From: Dastarcus helophoroides
Taxonomy: Eukaryota; Arthropoda; Insecta; Coleoptera; Bothrideridae
Assembly: GCA_028583605.1 (NCBI GenBank)
Contig: CM053327.1
Coordinates: 12,821,629 to 12,885,628 of the forward strand
Length of the DNA stretch: 64,000 nucleotides
Direction of reading: 5' to 3'
Part shown: piece after piece, positions 58,560-64,000 of the stretch
Layout: each line of letters starts with the position of its first letter
Position numbering within the stretch: the first letter of the stretch is position 1
The notes under the pieces: generated by a model
Database searches by the model: none
What the model was told of the DNA's origin: nothing
Seen by the model: the letters and a program-made list of their open reading frames with translations, nothing else
Made by a program: the position numbers and the translations under genes

Positions 58560-61335
58560 GTCGTGTTTTTTAATTTTTCTTGATTTCAGGAGATAAGATT
58601 TGTTTTTCAATTTTTTAAGTTAACCAAGGACCAGTCCGTTCCACTAAAATTGTTGATTCTTAGAAGCGAATTTATATACTTGTAATAACCAGTTTTCATT
58701 AACGAGTGAAGTCTAAAACTGAGACTTTGACGATAGAGTAAAAATTGCGCAATGCTGTATGCTGAATGTTCTTTTACTTTCTACATTTACCTGTTATTTC
58801 TACTTTAAATAAACAAATATTTTTCATGCATTTCTTAAATATTCTAAAAACCATTTAATAGTTTTGTACAAATGATAAAGATACGGGTAGATTACAAGGA
58901 TCTTTGAATGAGTCCTGATCACATCGTGTCTTGACAAGTCATTCACTAAACCTTCTTGGAAATCAACAAAATGATGGAATTTCCGAAATCGATTATTTTG
59001 TTTAGGTTGATCTTATCCGTTCGAAGATAACCTGATATCAGTTCCACGCGCACCTAATTAGATTTCCATTTTGCAAACGATAGGTCTGAAGAAGATAAAA
59101 TAGCTGGTGAAGATGTAAAAATTTTGCTATAAATATTGAAAGTTTAAACGACATTTTCAATTCAATAGTAGAACGATCTAGTAATTCATCAAATACATCA
59201 TGTACAACAATTACTGGTATTTTTTGTTTGAAATTTGCGACGGAAGTGCAACTTCTAATTTAACATTTTTGGCAATATTTATTGATAAAAAAATTTAAAA
59301 TTTTTCTGATCGATATAATTTTTATGAAATCACCTGTTCGTTTATGTAGTTATGCTAAGAAAATTAATTTTTTGAAAAATTGTCAAGTCCACTAAAATGT
59401 ATTTAAAATCATTTAAATTGATACAAGTAATTTTCTATTCTTCAGGTCAATTTAGAAGCTGTTCAAAGCCATTCAGATCAATTTATAAGTTCTTTCACAT
59501 TGTTCACTTCAATTCAGAAGGTCTTCTACGGCGTCCAGTAAGATTCAGATGTTACATTTTATCATCTAGTTCAACTCAGAAATGATCTTCATTCAAATTG
59601 ATTGAAAAGTTCTGCATAAAGAAAACGTTTATGTTAATCAAGCTCTCTTTTAATTTATTACCAAATGACTTCAAAATATTTTCAAATATGTTTAGATTAT
59701 TTCGGTTACAATTACAACTGGAATTCAAAAATTTTTAAAGACATTTCAATTTTGATTAATATTTGAACCATACACATAATTTAATTTAATTTTTATGTTA
59801 TTTAGTTCATTTCAAAGTTATTTTACCTTATTTAGTTAAATTCAGAAGTTTCTTTACGTTATTTAGTTTGATTAAGGTACTTAACCGTTCAAATGTTTCC
59901 CTATAGATTTTCTTTAAATTCCTGTCAGATGTTGCTAACAGTGCTACCCATATATCTGCAAAATTAAAAGACCCATGCCGGAACCGAAGTTGGTATATTC
60001 ATATAACGATAGGTGAAAGAATGTTTTCTAAGAGATTTTAATTTATTGCAGCCACACATTTCCATAGATTTTCATAAAAAAATTAATATATTTTATAGGA
60101 TGATATTGTAAAGGAAACGTTTAATGGGCGGTTTCATAGCGGTATTGTTTTTGCATACAGTAACATTGGGTAGCGTTGACACATTTAAAAAAAAAAAATT
60201 CTCACGATCGATGCTAAATATGTGCAAATTTAGTTTCTGTTAGATTAGTATATTGTGCATATGGATTAGATGATAATTTCAACATTGAATTTATGTTTGT
60301 AGGTTTATTATATTTTGTTAAAACATTGAAATCTGTCAATGTTACCCACACAATAGGGATTAACTTGACACCCCCTATAAATTAAGTTATAAATCAATGA
60401 TTGTTAAACGTAGTGTAACAGTAACATAAAATATAATGTTTAAACCCAATTTAAAAATATATTTGCACAAAATTTTCTATGAATTTAATAGAAAAACTTT
60501 AATATTGCAAGCACATCTGTCACATAAGAATAAACAAAATGGTTTTCTTTCTTCTTAAAAATGTTACCATTACTTCACAACCTTCTACAACAATTTCTTG
60601 CACTTGTCCACAATAAATAACTTCCAACCATATTGATGTAAAACAATCCACTGTACATAAAATAAATAATAACTGTTGAAAATATTGTTTATACAAAGTT
60701 TCCTTCACGCGCGAAAATCCGTTATTAGAAATCCACTTCATAAAAAACTTGCAAAATATGATGCAATTACCGCTGCGCTACTTTTAACTACTTCCACTAG
60801 CCTTCTTTGTGATCACATAACTGCTAGTAGACCAGTGAAATTAATCTCAAAATGAAGCGTTTGGTGAAATAATTCGAAGAAAGCTGGAAATCATTTGAAT
60901 GCCTCTATTTGATATTAAGTATCAGTAAATGCCGCATCATATCGGCATTCTTTTCCTAAGGTAACTGAAGTTTTGAAGTTACTTGAAGTTGTATCTCTGA
61001 GGAAATTACAGCAGGGCAAGTTTTTAAAGATAAAGACATCAGTATAGATGGCATAGTGTCATCGGTTAAATACATCAAGTTGGCAAAAAATAGTAGAAAA
61101 CCGTTTTTTTCTCAATAATTAACTGGAGCTAGCTCATTGATGATTGAAATGAAAAACAGACAATTTTCAGTTTAGCGAAAGGTTCTCTTAACAATATCAC
61201 ATTTGAATTTGCTGTCATACCTGCAGAAAATAGTGATATACTGCTGCATTAGTTACTGGCAGCAAGGCAAGGTTGAGAACCCAAAGAGTTCTAGTTTTCT
61301 TGAAACCGCGTCCTCAGTTTCAGAAGAAGACTTTA
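58560..61335. other. Duplicated AT-rich spacer of unit 2
   Basis: It matches 28320-30249, 31319-31499 and 33569-33960 in order, without the Penelope insertion and without the 2-kb block. No conserved open frame is found between the two units here. Confidence 0.6.
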
Positions 61336-61720
61336 ACCAAGGAATATTTTGCACCAAGAAAAAAAAACATCAGCGTTTGAATAATTCGTCTGTAGGTAAT
61401 CGGAGGTTACGGAGAGATAAGAGAAGATCTGTCTGTATGAGAGATCGTTTGGAGACAAATAAATTGAACAAACGAATAATACTTTGCTTTTGGAGCAGAT
61501 TTTCAGCCAAATCACATAATGATCAACAGATTTTAGTGCTTTTTCTCGTGGACAGAAAAGGTCGCTTCGTGTAAAAGCACAAATTCCGCTCTTGTGTCGA
61601 AGCTTTGTGGGCAAGTTGTAATTAGGGCAAAGCAAATGGACTGTATTAATGGATGGGGAGACATGTCCATTTTGAAGGTGTCGATGAACCGAGTTTAGCT
61701 CCCGAATATTACATAATTAA
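61336..61720 (-). pseudogene. Endonuclease-domain fragment of a Rex1/Jockey-like element (unit 2)
   Basis: The minus strand reads LCPNYNLPTKLRHKSGICAF, VIWLKICSKSKVLFVCSIYL, SPNDLSYRQIFSYLS and NYSNADVFF, the same fragment as at 33960-34391. The GDF motif at the end is lost through a frameshift here but kept in unit 1. Confidence 0.7.
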
Positions 61721-61887
61721 ATTTTGAATAAATTATCTGAAAAAGACTAGGCCTGTGGTACATTGAAATTTCTTGTCGATTTTGGACTCCCTCGCACACC
61801 CTTCACGCGGACATCCGAATTGAAGTGTAGTCCGGAATTTTTTGCACGAAAAGAATCCTTTATCTTTGTGAGGTACTGCCTCGGACG

Positions 61888-62640
61888 ACTGAAAGCTCCA
61901 GTCTACCACCTTCAACTACTGTCAATGAAACTGCAAATATTGTGAATCGGGAATGCATTATATATTGAGAAATGGCTCGAATACCTACAAAAGCGCTGCC
62001 CAACTATGTAAAAAGCTTGTGGATTTGTAACAAGTTTGGAGGGAGCTGCAAAGAAATTGCAAAGATTCTTCGGAAATGTATAAGTACCGCAAAGCTAATT
62101 TGGAAATGTATTTGGATAATTTATTTGACATTGCACACGCTGATGCCCCCAATAGAATAAAAACAAGTAGAGGAAGATAACATTTTTTAACAAGACTAAA
62201 AGAAACGGGGCGTCCGGGATGTTTGACGGGTGTAGACAAAAAATTAACGGAGAAGGAAGAAAGAGCAAGGCAAAGAAAATTAAAAGATAAAAAAGCCCAG
62301 GCACATGTCTTCGGTCGCATGGACTTCCTCATCTCAAGATTTACATGATAAGTTTGATAGCTCTGATGAAAGCTCTGATAAGAGCCTGAAAGAGGTTTTG
62401 CCTGAGACATCTGACTTCGTCACTGCAGCAAAAATAGAAACAAACAATTTTATTACACCAAAATTAATTGCAGTTTTGGATAGATGTGAACTGAGCATAA
62501 GAGACTTTGCTTGCATTCTTCAGGCGGTAGTAGAAGCACTAAATCTTAGTTGTAAGAAATTTTCTATTAACAATTTTTCTATTCAACAAATTAGAACCGA
62601 TATAAGAAAAACGAGAGTAGAAGCTATAAAATCTGATTGA
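61888..62640 (+). pseudogene. Decayed copy of a multicopy insect protein family (unit 2)
   Basis: Counterpart of 34697-35420. The C-terminal 111 codons (62305-62640) are open and read DFVTAAK, NFITPKLIAVLDRCELSIRD, LQAVVEALNLSC and IRTDIRKTRVEAIKSD before the stop. Upstream pieces (EMARIPTKALPNYVK) are broken. The longer intact tail here shows that unit 1 suffered a deletion near its end. Function unknown. Confidence 0.5.
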
Positions 62641-64000
62641 TAAAAAGTCTTTTTTTTAACTTCATGATCAAGTCGGCACGGGTTGCCGTCATTGTAGGAG
62701 GACAAACTTTCATAATTAAATAGGCTTTATTAGTTATAAAAAAAAGGGGGCATAAGTTTCAATATTAAAAAAATATTGTTTTTCATAGGGACAAGGGACA
62801 TCGTAATGTGTATAATGTACCATTACGAATCCGTGTTCAAATTTAATTTTTATTTTAATTTTTATATATAGTGCTCCGAGGGAGGGATCAAATATTGAAT
62901 TAAAAAAAGTAAATAAAACATTCCCCTTTCATTTCAAATCATTTAAAAACTTTTGGCATTATAGGCCATTTAAAAGTAAACATTCACACACTCTATTGTC
63001 CAGATCGATTCAGAAGCATTTGGAAATGAACCGGCGAATTCAGAGGTCCCTTGCACCGATCAAAGTCGACCCGTTTTTGAAAAATTTGAAAAACATTGAA
63101 ATCATCAGGTTGATCTAATATCTTTTTCAAACTATTTTTGATATTCAATAGCTTTGCTTGTCCAGATAGCATTAGAGGCTTATGAAACGAACAGTTTATT
63201 TTTTAGAATAACGTGACATTAATTTATTTTCATTCATCTGAAATAAATTCAATCACAAGTTGTTAAAATCAGTTAGATTGATTCAGAAGCTATCTGTCTT
63301 CGTGAAGTAGTTTACCTTATCTTATTATTAGTAAAGTAGTTGCCTTCGTCAGGTGTCTGGTGATAGTTTTAGCAGCAAACTATAATTTACAAATGTATAT
63401 CTTGGCCATTTAACCTGTAATATCTTATTGTTTAATGTTTAAGTCAATTCAAAAGCATGATAATTTTTTTAGATGAATTGCTTAACATTTTAAAACTTTT
63501 ACAAGTCAATTCAAAACCATTCTGAAATTATGCAGATAACGTTAAAAGCCATTCTGAGGGTTTTTAAATTATTTTTGTAGACTTAGAAGCCTTCTGAAAT
63601 TCTTCGGAAAAAATTCAAAATATTTTGGAAATTGTTCTGTTAAATTTATAAGCATTTTCAAATTGACTAAAATAATTCAAAAACATTTTAAATGATCCAG
63701 GTCAACACAAAAGAGATTTTTAACTGTCCAGATTCATTAAATATATTTTAAAACAAATTATTTAATCCAAAGACATTTTAAAACTGTCCAGTGTGACTCA
63801 AAATCAATCTGAATGGATCTGGACAGTCTAAACTTCTTATAAAATGATTTCGAGCATTTTAAAATGTATATGCATTATCTCTGGTTATTTAAAAAGGCTC
63901 TTAAATTGAGCAGTTTTAACATGCGTATCAATATATTTTTTTTTAAATGAGTTGTACCATAATATAATTTAAGACTGGTAATTTTACCCGCTATATCTTA
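62641..64000. other. Duplicated AT-rich spacer at the right edge
   Basis: It matches 35421-36580 and then, after 63808, the sequence just before the unit 1/unit 2 junction (46533-46736). No gene is seen. Confidence 0.6.

Overview
The window looks like insect nuclear DNA, probably a beetle (inference). It is very AT-rich, with short introns, two cathepsin L-type cysteine protease genes of the kind expanded in beetle guts, and a dense layer of nested insect transposable elements. I see no bacterial-style operons, rRNA, tRNA or CRISPR array.

The main organising feature is a large, old, direct tandem duplication. Unit 1 runs from about 6331 to 46736 and unit 2 from about 46737 to the window edge. 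Each unit starts with one minus-strand cathepsin L gene (7925-8952 and 48396-49423). Each gene codes for 323 aa and has a 56-bp coding intron, a 5'UTR intron and a TATA box. The shared backbone can be followed in blocks: 6331-9886 with 46737-50417; 22015-23708 with 50418-51100; 23709-24878 with 56055-58287; 27467-27796 with 58288-58616; 28320-30249 with 58790-60740; 31319-31499 with 60750-60927; 33569-36580 with 60928-63798; and 46533-46736 with 63808-64000. The last block means the window stops almost exactly where a third unit, or the end of the array, would begin.

The units differ in length mainly through later insertions, so each acts as the empty-site control for the other. Unit 1 alone carries: an I-group non-LTR retrotransposon (10479-18393) interrupted by an unclassified 3.1-kb TIR element; a 1-kb foldback element (22168-23199); a pogo/Tigger-like transposon (24879-27466); a Penelope-like GIY-YIG fragment (30250-31308); a 2-kb unit-specific block (31500-33568); and a 9.8-kb hAT-like element (36685-46496) that contains an intact Ty3/Gypsy retrotransposon (38832-44803). 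Unit 2 has its own copy of the I-group element at a different site (51109-56043) and a longer stretch of a degenerate Rex1/Jockey-like retrotransposon.

The element most likely to be alive is the Gypsy. Its two 366-bp LTRs look identical, it has a 4-bp target duplication, and gag and pol are open. Its U3 carries two perfect three-unit heat-shock elements and a half site just upstream of the TATA box, with GATA sites on either side of the middle one. Other points of interest are hammerhead-ribozyme-like motifs in Penelope-type sequence present in both units, and substitutions near the substrate pocket between the two cathepsins. From 1 to 6330 I find no gene, only AT-rich DNA, one foldback MITE and a dispersed repeat.
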